This document shows, piece after piece, positions 33,135-42,076 of a DNA stretch of 64,000 nucleotides. Each line of letters begins with the position of its first letter. Position 1 is the first letter of the stretch. This DNA is from UBA4416 sp963422675. GTDB taxonomy: Bacteria; Bacteroidota; Bacteroidia; B-17B0; Aurantibacillaceae. Below the pieces are notes generated by a model. The model did not search any database, had not been told where the DNA came from, and saw only the letters and a list, made by a program, of their open reading frames with translations. The DNA lies in NCBI GenBank assembly GCA_963422675.2, contig CAXVYS010000029.1:1-64000 (forward strand). Direction: 5' to 3'. A program made the position numbers and the translations under genes.

Positions 33135-34229
33135 TTATTTAATATTTCTTTTTTTATTTCGTTCAAAATCTTCGAAGATAAAATCTCCAAGACCTTCCAG
33201 TGTTGTATAAAAAGCCTTGCCATTATTGGCTTCCGTGAACTCGTGGACAAATTTTTGTAAATAAGGATCACTTGCTACCATAAAGGTGGTAATAGGTATT
33301 TTAAGCTTACGGCAATTTTGCGCAAGTGTTAAACATTTATTTAATATTTTTTGATCAATACCAAAACTATTTTTATAATAGCTGCCATGTTCTTTTAAAC
33401 AAGTTGGTTTTCCATCGGTGATCATAAAAATTTGTTTGTTGGCATTTTTTCTTCTTCTTAACAGGTCCATTGCCAGCTCAAGTCCAGCAACTGTGTTGGT
33501 ATGATACGGGCCAACCTGTAAGTAGGGAAGATCCTTAATTTCAATTTGCCAGGCATCATCACCAAACACAATAATATCGAGGGTGTCTTTAGGATACCGT
33601 TGTTTGATTAGCTCCGCTAGTGCCATGGCTACATTTTTTGCAGGAGTAATTCTGTCTTCACCATAAAGGATCATGGAGTGCGAAATGTCTATCATTAATA
33701 CGGTAGACGTTTGCGTTTTATGTTCCTTCTCTTTTACTTCCAGATCATTTTCGGTCATTATAAAATCACCGATCCCATTATTGACCTGCGCGTTTTTAAA
33801 TGATTCGAGCATAGAAATTTGTTCCAGTGAATCACCAAACTGAAAGGGTCTGATATCACTGCTTAATTCCTCACCGCTACCGGTAAATTTGGTGGAGTGA
33901 TTCCCCGATTTTCCTTTCTTTAATTTACCAAAAACACGTTCGAGGGCTTGTTGCCTAATAGCTTGTTCCGTTTTTGATGTAATAGTTATACCGCCATTTT
34001 GAGGATCTTCTTCTGTTATATAGCCTCTGTCTTTTAGTTCCTGAATAAAATCACCAATACCATAATCCGGTTCGGTTAATTTATATTCCTTGTCTAATTC
34101 TGTTAACCAACTGATTGCTTCATCAAAATCGCCACTGGTGTATGTTATGAGTTGCTTAAACAGGTCAAACAACTTATCAAAAGGTGTTTGGTTCGGTTTA
34201 TTATAGTTGGAAAATCGAAAACCTAGCAT
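33135..34229 (-). CDS. VWA-domain protein, partner of the AAA+ ATPase
   Basis: The 364-residue product has an N-terminal helical part of about 170 residues. A VWA domain with a complete MIDAS follows: D181-x-S183-x-S185 (MIDISHSM), Thr near 244-246 and Asp272 (MITDGKP). There is no signal peptide or membrane segment, so the pair acts in the cytoplasm, as in ChlD/ChlI, CoxE/CoxD or RavA/ViaA systems. Being first in the probable operon VWA - AAA+ - helical protein, it is the likely substrate-recognition subunit. Which complex it services is unknown. Confidence 0.88.
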   Translation of the reverse strand: MLGFRFSNYNKPNQTPFDKLFDLFKQLITYTSGDFDEAISWLTELDKEYKLTEPDYGIGDFIQELKDRGYITEEDPQNGGITITSKTEQAIRQQALERVFGKLKKGKSGNHSTKFTGSGEELSSDIRPFQFGDSLEQISMLESFKNAQVNNGIGDFIMTENDLEVKEKEHKTQTSTVLMIDISHSMILYGEDRITPAKNVAMALAELIKQRYPKDTLDIIVFGDDAWQIEIKDLPYLQVGPYHTNTVAGLELAMDLLRRRKNANKQIFMITDGKPTCLKEHGSYYKNSFGIDQKILNKCLTLAQNCRKLKIPITTFMVASDPYLQKFVHEFTEANNGKAFYTTLEGLGDFIFEDFERNKKRNIK

Positions 34230-34266
34230 ATTGGTAGAAACACATTATATAAGTAATAGTTTATTT

Positions 34267-34274
34267 ATTTTTGA
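34267..34274 (+). promoter_or_regulatory. Possible -7 box of the LpxR-like gene
   Basis: TATTTTTG matches TAnnTTTG, 43 bp before the start codon at 34318; no clear TTG at -33. Confidence 0.4.
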
Positions 34275-34317
34275 AATAATCTTAAACTGAAATTCGATTG
34301 TTTACGTACATAAAATT

Positions 34318-35277
34318 ATGAGAAAGCTTGGTCAAATCATAATCGTTTTAATATTAATTGGCAATATGGGATATGGTCAGTTTCAGGATTCCATTGTAAA
34401 AACAGAAAATTACATTAGGCTGAATTACGATAATGATTTTTTTAGTGCTACAGACCGCTACTATACACAGGGAATTCAATTTCAGGTCATTACCAGGTAT
34501 ATTAAATATTCTCCATTGTCTTATGCTTTAGTTCCACTGGGGAAGCGAGCAAAAAATTATTATGGAATTAATTTTGAGCAGGATTGTTTTACACCAAAAA
34601 GCATTCGTTACGATACGGTTAATTACCTGGAACGCCCTTTTGCTGCAACAGCCTTTGTTTCACACTTTTTAATTTCACTGGATGCTCCAAAAAAACAATC
34701 TCTGCAAACGCAGTTAGACCTGGGAATTATTGGCCCCTGCGCCCGCTGCGAAGATGAGCAAAAAGCCATTCATAAGGCATTGGAAAATATCAGGCCATTG
34801 GGTTGGGAAGCACAAATTGCCAGTGATTATATTATTAATTACAGGGTTAAATATGAAAAGGCACTCATTTATACAACGTATGCAGAACTCATGGCAAATG
34901 TATCGGTAAGAGCAGGAACGTTATACACCGATGGTACTTTGGGGATTCATGCGAGGGCAGGGCTGTTTAGCCCTTATTTTAAGAATTTAGGATTAGATAA
35001 AAACAATCCTAAAAAAATTAAACTATACATTGTTTTTAAAGCCAATGCAAGAGCCGTTGGTTATAATGCTACCATGCAGGGAGGATTATTTAACACGAAC
35101 AGTTATTTTACAGTTCCTAACGGTGATATAAGCCGGGTTGTTTATGATGGGATGGCGGGTTTAACTCTGGCAATACAACGTGTGAGCTTCGAATACAATC
35201 GTTATTATATTACACCGGAATTTGTAAGAGGTGTAGATCATGGTTGGGGAAGAGTGGCTATTACGGTTTGTTTTTAA
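34318..35277 (+). CDS. LpxR-family lipid A deacylase (outer membrane)
   Basis: The 319-residue product has a signal peptide (about residues 1-20, ending GYGQ) and alternating beta-strands ending in an aromatic residue (VAITVCF), as in outer-membrane barrels. The start of the mature part, YIRLNYDNDFFSATDRYYTQGIQF, carries the conserved N-D-N-D-F and TDRYYT motifs of LpxR (DUF2219), which removes the 3'-acyloxyacyl group from lipid A. A soluble insertion with GPCARCEDEQKAIHK lies near residue 140. It is probably monocistronic. The catalytic His could not be assigned with certainty. Confidence 0.82.
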   Translation: MRKLGQIIIVLILIGNMGYGQFQDSIVKTENYIRLNYDNDFFSATDRYYTQGIQFQVITRYIKYSPLSYALVPLGKRAKNYYGINFEQDCFTPKSIRYDTVNYLERPFAATAFVSHFLISLDAPKKQSLQTQLDLGIIGPCARCEDEQKAIHKALENIRPLGWEAQIASDYIINYRVKYEKALIYTTYAELMANVSVRAGTLYTDGTLGIHARAGLFSPYFKNLGLDKNNPKKIKLYIVFKANARAVGYNATMQGGLFNTNSYFTVPNGDISRVVYDGMAGLTLAIQRVSFEYNRYYITPEFVRGVDHGWGRVAITVCF

Positions 35278-35281
35278 GTAA

Positions 35282-35312
35282 AAAATGCGGCTTAATGGGC
35301 CGCATTTTATTT
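35282..35312. terminator. Terminator between convergent LpxR-like and 35327 genes
   Basis: A 10-bp stem AAAATGCGGC / GCCGCATTTT with a 7-nt loop; symmetric A/T flanks suit both directions. Confidence 0.88.
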
Positions 35313-35326
35313 ATGAAACGGGATAT

Positions 35327-36904
35327 TTACCTTATCTCAATTTTAAAAATCTTTGATTCTTTTTTATCTGCTCTTAAGCGATCTACGATCACATTATTGC
35401 TTACAGATTCAAAGTATCTTGGATAAACATGTATCTCTTCATCTTTAATATTAAAGATCGATTTTTTGATCATTTTCCCCGCCTGATCTATTTTTACACA
35501 AGTCAAATACCCACCGGCTCCACTGGAATGCGCTGCGGGAGCTTCGGTTAAGGGCAGGTTAATATTTTTGATATTATCTAAATAAAAAAAGTAATCTTCT
35601 CCATTATAGTTGTGATGATGATATGAAAGATCGGCGGTACCTGAGCCGGACTGTTGTTTCGGAATTTTATTGCACCATAATGTTTTACCATTCTTATCGG
35701 CTTTTAAAACCAAAATATCATTATAGTAATAAGTGTAAGTCGTGTAAGAAGTTCTGCCATTGTAATAGGTATGTGTTACCACGTAATATTCCTCGCCAAT
35801 AATCAATACGCTGCCATCTTCATTAAAAACAATTTTATCAAATACCAGATTAGAAGCTTCAAGGTCAACGCCTTTGTCTTCTTTTTTATCCATTTTTTTC
35901 TTGACCCTTTCACTTTCATAGGCTTTTAGCACCTCAGAAGGGAATTCGCAATAGGTAGTACGGATATCTTTAATAGATTTATTTTCATATTCTAAACGAA
36001 TAATATAAGCTCCATTAGAACCTCCGCTATTTCTTTTATCAGAATAGTAACCGGTAATAATAATATCATGGTTCAGATCTTCAGACAACGCTACAGAATT
36101 GGTGTATTTGTTATTTAAATTTATTTTTATGGACTGTAGTGTATTATTACTTTGGTTTACTCTAATGAGTTCATATCTGTAGGCATTTCTGCTTTCCTTG
36201 TCCTTGTTCACTTCTCCATCTAAAGAATTGTTTACTTTTACTTCGGCAAGTATGTATATGTTTCCTCTTGAATCAATATCGTAATCCAGGTTATTCATAT
36301 CATATTCCGAATAAGGCATTTCAATTTCAGCAGCATACAACTTATTCATTTTATCATCAAATAAATTAAATCCGATAATATCCCTGCTTAATTTATCGTT
36401 CCTTATTTTGGGTTTAACCCTGTAAGTCACTAATAATTTATTGCTATCAGTTGAGTAATAAAAGCGGTATTTATTATAAGGATCAAGCCTCCCGGTTTCT
36501 ACTAATTTAACTGCAGGGGCATTAAATTTTAACGTGCTCTTATCAAAAGGAAGTGCGAATAAACGCTCTGTTTTTGTTTTTCTATCCCAGGTTGAATAAA
36601 ACCAAAAGAAATCTTTTTTTACACTGAAAAAACCCTCATTGGCAAATTTATTGCTTTTTTCAGGGAGCAATATGGTTTCCTGTTTTTTTACATTTTTAAA
36701 ATTTTCATCGTAGATCTGCACGATCATATCTTCGCCTTTCTCGTAATAAATTTCGGCATATTCATTGGCCGAAAATTTATAAAAACCAAGATCTGTATGT
36801 TTTTTTATTGTTTCGAACGGCGTGCTGAAGCTATACGTTATTTTCTGTGCAAGCAAAGGAATAGCGCAGGAAAGTAATAATGAAAGTGAAAATATTTTTT
36901 TCAT
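35327..36904 (-). CDS. Secreted protein of unknown function
   Basis: The 525-residue product has a signal peptide (about residues 1-20, ending PLLAQ). The mature protein is a succession of beta-strands with recurrent patterns such as YFKSANEYAEIYYEKGE, NIYILAEVKV and DGSVLIIGEEYY, which suggests a beta-propeller, but I cannot assign a family. It has a very Tyr-rich stretch near residues 375-395 and no T9SS sorting domain, so it probably stays in the periplasm. It is downstream of topA on the same strand but separated by a terminator. Confidence 0.65.
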   Translation of the reverse strand: MKKIFSLSLLLSCAIPLLAQKITYSFSTPFETIKKHTDLGFYKFSANEYAEIYYEKGEDMIVQIYDENFKNVKKQETILLPEKSNKFANEGFFSVKKDFFWFYSTWDRKTKTERLFALPFDKSTLKFNAPAVKLVETGRLDPYNKYRFYYSTDSNKLLVTYRVKPKIRNDKLSRDIIGFNLFDDKMNKLYAAEIEMPYSEYDMNNLDYDIDSRGNIYILAEVKVNNSLDGEVNKDKESRNAYRYELIRVNQSNNTLQSIKINLNNKYTNSVALSEDLNHDIIITGYYSDKRNSGGSNGAYIIRLEYENKSIKDIRTTYCEFPSEVLKAYESERVKKKMDKKEDKGVDLEASNLVFDKIVFNEDGSVLIIGEEYYVVTHTYYNGRTSYTTYTYYYNDILVLKADKNGKTLWCNKIPKQQSGSGTADLSYHHHNYNGEDYFFYLDNIKNINLPLTEAPAAHSSGAGGYLTCVKIDQAGKMIKKSIFNIKDEEIHVYPRYFESVSNNVIVDRLRADKKESKIFKIEIR

Positions 36905-36929
36905 AGGACTTATTTTTGATAAATATATA

Positions 36930-36964
36930 AAATAAAAGCCATCCGCTAACTAGGGGATGGCTTT
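36930..36964 (-). terminator. Terminator after topA
   Basis: A 10-bp stem AAAGCCATCC / GGATGGCTTT; read on the minus strand it is followed by TATTTTATATA, a T-rich tail. Confidence 0.8.
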
Positions 36965-36986
36965 CACTATAAATGAGTATGTTTTA

Positions 36987-39629
36987 TTATTTCTTTTTTG
37001 CTACAGCTTTTTTAGCAGGAGCCTTTTTTGCGGCTACTTTTTTAGGTGCTGTTTTTTTGCTGGCTGCTTTTTTTACAGCGGGTTTCTCTCCTGCAATTTT
37101 TACCACTTTTGCTTTTTTAGGAGCTGCTTTTTTGCTACCCTTTTTGTCGAAGGCTTTAGGAACCTGAGCAATAATCATTGCTTTAACTTCCTCAAGACTT
37201 AAAGCCGCTAGTTCTTCGGGAGTAAATTTGCCACCACCGTTTTTAATCAGTTTCAGCATCAATTTACCAAATTTAATTTGTGGTCCCCAACGCGCGTTTT
37301 CAACAGAAATTTTTTCTTCAGGCCAGTTTTGGATATAACGGTTTGCTTCCTTTTCTAATTTTTTCTCAATTAATTCATTAATGTCGCTTTGTGATAAATG
37401 ATCGAAATCATAAGCTCTTGGTACATTAATAAATAAGCCTTCGTATTTAATAAATGGTCCAAAACGACCTTTTCCTTTAGTAACGCCTTTGCCCTGGTAA
37501 TGAGCAACAGGAGCATCCGCTAATTCCTTTTCCTTAATAATTTCAATGGCTTGTTCCATATCAACCGTTAAAGGATCAATGGTTCTTGGTATCGAAATAA
37601 ATGCTTCGTCTAATTTAATATAAGGGCCAAAACGACCTACACCAACAATAACTTCTTTGCCTTCGTATGTACCTAAATTCATTGGAAGTTTAAACAGATC
37701 CAAAGCATCTTCCAGTGTAATCGTTTCTAAACTTTGATTTTTTCTTAAGCTGGCGAAGGTTGATTTTTCTCCGGTTTCTTCATTGGTTTCGCCAATTTGA
37801 GCTAAGGGACCAAATCTCCCAATCCTAACAATAACAGGCTTTCCGCTTGCAGGGTCAATTCCTAACTGACGTTCTCCACTTGCACGCTCACTGTTTTCCA
37901 TAGTGGATTCAACCGTTTGGTGAAATGGTGTGTAAAAGCTTTTCAGCATTTTTTGCCAGTCTAAATTACCGTCCGCAATTTCATCAAACTCTTCTTCCAC
38001 TTTAGCCGTGAAATTAAAATCTAAAATGGTAGGAAAATATTGCAATAAGAAATCGTTTACAACCATTCCAATATCAGTAGGAAATAACTTTGATTTTTCT
38101 GCGCCGGTATTTTCTGTTTTAATGTCTTTGGTTAAATTTTGTTTTACTAAAGTCAATTGCACAAATTGTCTTGGATTTCCTTCTCTGTCTGTTTTTTCAA
38201 CGTAGTTACGTTTTTGTACCGTACTAATGGTTGGAGCATAGGTAGAAGGACGGCCAATGCCTAATTCTTCTAATTTCTTAACTAAACTTGCTTCCGTATA
38301 ACGTGCAGGATGATGGGTGAAACGTTGAGTAGCTGTGATTTCCTGGCTCTCTAATTTTTCTCCTACTTTCATGGGAGGTAACATCGATGAGTTTTCTTCA
38401 TCAGAATCTTCATCATCTGTTCCTTCCATATATACTTTTAAGAAACCATCAAATTTTAATACTTCACCTTGTGCAACAAATAATTCGGAGGTACCACTAA
38501 TATTTACTTTAGCCGTTGTTTTTTCCAGTTCCGCGTCACTCATTTGAGAAGCGATGGTACGTTTCCAGATCAGGTCGTACAAGCGTTGCTCGTTGCGTTC
38601 TCCATCAATAACGGTTCTGTCAATATATGTAGGACGAATGGCCTCGTGAGCCTCTTGCGCACCTTTACTTTTGGTTTTGTATTTACGGGGATTGTAATAT
38701 TTTGCCCCGTAATTTTGGTTAATTGCTTTGTTTGCCTGATCCATGGCTGTATCCGATAAATTTACGGAGTCAGTTCTCATGTAAGTAATCTTACCGGCTT
38801 CATATAAACGTTGCGCTACCTGCATGGTTTGAGCAACCGAAAAACCTAATTTACGTGCGGCTTCCTGCTGTAAGGTAGATGTTGTAAAAGGTGCAGCCGG
38901 AGAGCGTTTCGCCGGTTTTGTTTCTAAGCTTTCAATGGTATAAGCTGCTGCTTTACATTTTTCTAAAAAGGCTTGAGCTTCCGCTTCTGTTACAAAACGT
39001 TTGTCTAATTCAGCTTTTAAAATACCGGAACCAACTTTAAATAAAGCAGATACTTTATAAGCAGAAGTGGATACGAATTTTTGAATTTCTCTTTCTCTCT
39101 CAACAATTAAACGCACGGCAACCGATTGTACACGGCCAGCCGATAAACTCGGACGAACTTTACGCCATAAGATCGGTGATAATTCGAAACCTACTAATCT
39201 GTCTAATACACGGCGTGCCTGTTGTGCATTTACTAAGTTAATATCAATTTTACGGGGATTATCAATAGCCTTTAAAATAGCAGGCTTGGTAATTTCGTGG
39301 AAAACAATTCGTTTGGTGTTTTTTTCTGTTAAGCCTAATGTTTCATATAAATGCCATGAAATAGCTTCTCCCTCACGATCCTCATCGGATGCCAGCCATA
39401 CCATGTCGGCACCTTTCGATAATTTTTTTAATTCCGCAATAACCTTTTCTTTATCGGGCTGTACTTCATAAGTAGGGGTAAAGTTATTCTCAATATCAAC
39501 ACCAAATCCTTTCTTAACCAAATCCCTGATATGCCCAAAACTGGATTTTACAGTAAAATCTTTACCTAAAAATCCTTCAATTGTTTTTGCTTTAGCGGGG
39601 GACTCGACAATAACTAAATTTTTACTCAT
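36987..39629 (-). CDS. topA: DNA topoisomerase I with lysine/alanine-rich tail
   Basis: The 880-residue product relaxes negative supercoils. The TOPRIM domain shows VIVESPAKAKTI and WLASDEDREGEAI (Asp82, Asp84), and the active-site Tyr is Y283 in KITYMRTDSVN. Instead of zinc fingers, the C-terminal part has repeated GRFGP modules (IGRFGPLAQIG, VGRFGPYIKLD, KGRFGPFIKYE, ARWGPQIKFG). It ends with about 50 residues of Lys/Ala/Pro repeats resembling the tail of histone H1. Similar basic tails occur in other Bacteroidota and actinobacterial topoisomerases and increase DNA affinity and processivity. Confidence 0.97.
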   Translation of the reverse strand: MSKNLVIVESPAKAKTIEGFLGKDFTVKSSFGHIRDLVKKGFGVDIENNFTPTYEVQPDKEKVIAELKKLSKGADMVWLASDEDREGEAISWHLYETLGLTEKNTKRIVFHEITKPAILKAIDNPRKIDINLVNAQQARRVLDRLVGFELSPILWRKVRPSLSAGRVQSVAVRLIVEREREIQKFVSTSAYKVSALFKVGSGILKAELDKRFVTEAEAQAFLEKCKAAAYTIESLETKPAKRSPAAPFTTSTLQQEAARKLGFSVAQTMQVAQRLYEAGKITYMRTDSVNLSDTAMDQANKAINQNYGAKYYNPRKYKTKSKGAQEAHEAIRPTYIDRTVIDGERNEQRLYDLIWKRTIASQMSDAELEKTTAKVNISGTSELFVAQGEVLKFDGFLKVYMEGTDDEDSDEENSSMLPPMKVGEKLESQEITATQRFTHHPARYTEASLVKKLEELGIGRPSTYAPTISTVQKRNYVEKTDREGNPRQFVQLTLVKQNLTKDIKTENTGAEKSKLFPTDIGMVVNDFLLQYFPTILDFNFTAKVEEEFDEIADGNLDWQKMLKSFYTPFHQTVESTMENSERASGERQLGIDPASGKPVIVRIGRFGPLAQIGETNEETGEKSTFASLRKNQSLETITLEDALDLFKLPMNLGTYEGKEVIVGVGRFGPYIKLDEAFISIPRTIDPLTVDMEQAIEIIKEKELADAPVAHYQGKGVTKGKGRFGPFIKYEGLFINVPRAYDFDHLSQSDINELIEKKLEKEANRYIQNWPEEKISVENARWGPQIKFGKLMLKLIKNGGGKFTPEELAALSLEEVKAMIIAQVPKAFDKKGSKKAAPKKAKVVKIAGEKPAVKKAASKKTAPKKVAAKKAPAKKAVAKKK

Positions 39630-40149
39630 TTTATTATAATATAGTATGTACTTTTATGAACGTGAAAAATAAATTTTGCACAAAAGAACTAAATATTGAT
39701 TGATATATACTATTAAAAAATATAGAATTATTGTTATTTAATATGTAAGTATCTGATAAATAGTGATTTAAAAAATAAATAAATTACACAGGTTGCTTAA
39801 ATAATTTAATAAATTTCATAAAATAACTCCATTCCTCCTTTTTTCTCTTCTTATTTTTTAGCTATAAAATTACCTGCTCACAAAATGTAATGGTGAACTG
39901 TTTGAAAAGTGCATAGTTTAGTTGTTTTCGCTTTAATTTCAAAAAAAGCCTGTTTTGGTATTTCACCGCAGACAAAATTATCCCGGTTATTGCAATTTGC
40001 GTTATGAAAATAATACGAGCCTCATCACTTTTTGGATCTTACTAGAAACCAAGGCTTTAGTCATTATTAAAAAGTAAATCATTTCTTAATTTTTAGTGCC
40101 AATTTGTCAGAACAAAGCCTTATCTTTGCGCTCTTATTGATATTTTTAA
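39630..40149. other. Intergenic region between divergent topA and miaB
   Basis: This is 520 bp of AT-rich sequence, with TATA-like runs near topA (39640-39780) and no coding frame of note. A TATCTTTG box (40121-40128) near the miaB end is the only regulatory element I can support. TTTCACCGCAGACAAAA at 39960-39976 resembles part of a common intergenic repeat, but is too short to call. Confidence 0.5.
40121..40128 (+). promoter_or_regulatory. -7 box of miaB
   Basis: TATCTTTG matches TAnnTTTG, 21 bp before the ATG at 40150. A TTG at 40104-40106 is only 14 bp upstream, shorter than usual for a -33 element. Confidence 0.55.
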
Positions 40150-41577
40150 ATGGAAAGTAAAGTTATAGACGAATCTAAGCAAGGGGAAGCATTAGTAATT
40201 GATACCGAACATAAAGGCGGTAAAAAATTGTTTTTAGAGAGTTATGGTTGCCAGATGAATTTTGCAGACAGCGAAATTGTTGCTTCTATTTTAATTGATA
40301 AAGGGTATACCACCACCACCGATTATAAAGAGGCAGATCTTATTTTTGTAAATACCTGCGCTATTCGAGAAAATGCTGAATCGCGCGTACGCCAACGCTT
40401 ATACGATTATAAAAAGGTAAAGAAGACCAACAAAAATTTATTAATAGGTGTATTAGGCTGTATGGCCGAACGTTTAAAACACCAGTTCCTTGAACAGGAA
40501 AAACTGGTGGATATGGTGGTAGGCCCAGATGCTTACCGCGATTTGCCTAATTTAATTGCTGTTGCGGAAGGCGGCCAGCAAGCCATTAACGTTATTTTAA
40601 GTAAAGAAGAAACTTACGCGGATATTACTCCTGTTCGTTTAGATCATAACGGCGTAAGCGCTTTTATCAGCATTATGCGTGGTTGCGATAATATGTGCAG
40701 CTTTTGCGTAGTGCCTTTTACAAGAGGAAGAGAACGCAGCCGCGAACCAGAAACCATTGTGCGTGAAGCCCGTGAAGCCTTTGAAAATGGTTACAGAGAG
40801 GTAACGTTACTTGGACAAAATGTAAACTCTTATTTATGGAGTGGTGGCGGATTAAAAAAAGAGAATTTAACGGAAGAACAAAAAGCAAATTCAACCACTT
40901 TTGCAGAACTATTGGAAATGGTTGCTTTGGTAAACCCTGACCTGCGTGTACGCTATTCAACATCGCACCCAAAAGATATGGGAGATGATGTGTTGCATAT
41001 GATGGCGAAGTATGAAAATATTTGCAAGTATGTGCATTTACCTGTACAAAGCGGTAACAGCGAGGTTCTTGAAAAAATGAACCGTGGCTATACCCGCGAG
41101 TGGTATCTGGATCGTATTGCAGCGATACGTCGTATTATGCCTGATGCCGGAATCAGTGCCGATATTATTACCGGTTTTTGTGGTGAAACAGAAGAGCAAC
41201 ACCAGGATACTTTATCGTTAATGGAAGCAGTTCAGTACGAATTTGCTTATATGTTCTCTTACAGCGAGCGCCCTAAAACATTGGCAGAACGTAAGTATGA
41301 AGATGATATTCCGGAAGCTGTAAAAAGCCGCAGGTTAACCGAAATTGTGGATATGCAACGTAAACACAGTGAAATAAGAACGAAACAGGGAGTTGGAAAA
41401 GTACACAGGGTATTGGTAGAAAATGTTTCTAAAAAATCTGCGGAAATGATGAGCGGAAGAAATTCTCAAAACACTGTAGTTGTTTTTCCAAAAGGCAATT
41501 TAAAAAAAGGAGATTATGTAAATGTATTGGTAACAAGCTGCACAAGTGGGACGATGATTGGAGAGCTGAAAGACTGA
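40150..41577 (+). CDS. miaB: tRNA-2-methylthio-N6-dimethylallyladenosine synthase
   Basis: The 475-residue radical SAM methylthiotransferase converts i6A37 to ms2i6A37. The N-terminal UPF0004 domain has Cys34, Cys70 and Cys104 for the auxiliary [4Fe-4S] cluster. The radical SAM cluster is C179-x3-C183-x2-C186 (RGCDNMCSFCVVPFTRGRERSR), and the C-terminal TRAM domain is near 410-475. The first 25 residues (acidic, not conserved) precede the family core KLFLESYGCQMN. In Bacteroidota miaB commonly precedes a sigma54-type regulator; here an S23 gene is inserted between them. Confidence 0.97.
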   Translation: MESKVIDESKQGEALVIDTEHKGGKKLFLESYGCQMNFADSEIVASILIDKGYTTTTDYKEADLIFVNTCAIRENAESRVRQRLYDYKKVKKTNKNLLIGVLGCMAERLKHQFLEQEKLVDMVVGPDAYRDLPNLIAVAEGGQQAINVILSKEETYADITPVRLDHNGVSAFISIMRGCDNMCSFCVVPFTRGRERSREPETIVREAREAFENGYREVTLLGQNVNSYLWSGGGLKKENLTEEQKANSTTFAELLEMVALVNPDLRVRYSTSHPKDMGDDVLHMMAKYENICKYVHLPVQSGNSEVLEKMNRGYTREWYLDRIAAIRRIMPDAGISADIITGFCGETEEQHQDTLSLMEAVQYEFAYMFSYSERPKTLAERKYEDDIPEAVKSRRLTEIVDMQRKHSEIRTKQGVGKVHRVLVENVSKKSAEMMSGRNSQNTVVVFPKGNLKKGDYVNVLVTSCTSGTMIGELKD

Positions 41578-41598
41578 AGAGAGGGAAAAGACAGTAAG

Positions 41599-41611
41599 GA
41601 CTTAAGGGACT
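41599..41611. repeat. Inverted repeat left of the S23 gene
   Basis: GACTTAAGGGACT is exactly complementary to 42035-42047 on the other side of the gene. Related words (AAGACTGAAGAG at 41570-41581, CCCTTAAATC and AGTCCCTTA near 42055-42077) extend the degenerate pattern on both sides. Confidence 0.6.
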
Positions 41612-41648
41612 GTTTAATTTAATAAACAAAAAACTTAAAGGATTATTA

Positions 41649-42014
41649 ATGATAAAACATAATTTTAAAAAACTCACTGTTTGGCAAGATGCCATGAACT
41701 TATGCGATTTGGCTTATAATTACACTGATACGCTTCCTGATAAAGAAAAGTATAATTTAATAAATCAACTTGAAAAATGTGCTGTTTCCATACCATCTAA
41801 TATTTCAGAAGGCTCCGGTAAAAGAACACCTCTTCACTTTGCCGAATTTTTAACTACTGCTTTAGCTTCATCCTACGAAATGGAAACTCAGCTATTAATT
41901 TGTGAGAGAAGAAAATATGGTAATGATATCGAATTAAAAAGCATGTTACTAAAAGTAGAAACATTACAAAAACAAATCTCTAATTTCAGAGACAAAATAT
42001 TAAACGATAAATAA
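41649..42014 (+). CDS. Four-helix bundle protein (S23 / 23S rRNA IVS family)
   Basis: The 121-residue product has the family start KLTVWQDAMNLCDLAYNYTDTLPDKEKYNLINQLEKCAVSIPSNISEG and the SSYEMETQLLICER motif. Members form pentameric four-helix bundles. They were first found encoded in intervening sequences of 23S rRNA; the accessory protein Avd of diversity-generating retroelements is related. Here there is no rRNA or reverse transcriptase. The gene stands alone between miaB and a sigma54-type regulator, bounded by inverted repeats, as if it had arrived as a small mobile unit. Confidence 0.93.
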   Translation: MIKHNFKKLTVWQDAMNLCDLAYNYTDTLPDKEKYNLINQLEKCAVSIPSNISEGSGKRTPLHFAEFLTTALASSYEMETQLLICERRKYGNDIELKSMLLKVETLQKQISNFRDKILNDK

Positions 42015-42034
42015 TAAATTTAATAAGTATAAAG

Positions 42035-42047
42035 AGTCCCTTAAGTC
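42035..42047. repeat. Inverted repeat right of the S23 gene
   Basis: AGTCCCTTAAGTC is the exact complement of 41599-41611. Confidence 0.6.
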
Positions 42048-42076
42048 TCTTTATCCCTTAAATCAAATAGTCCCTT

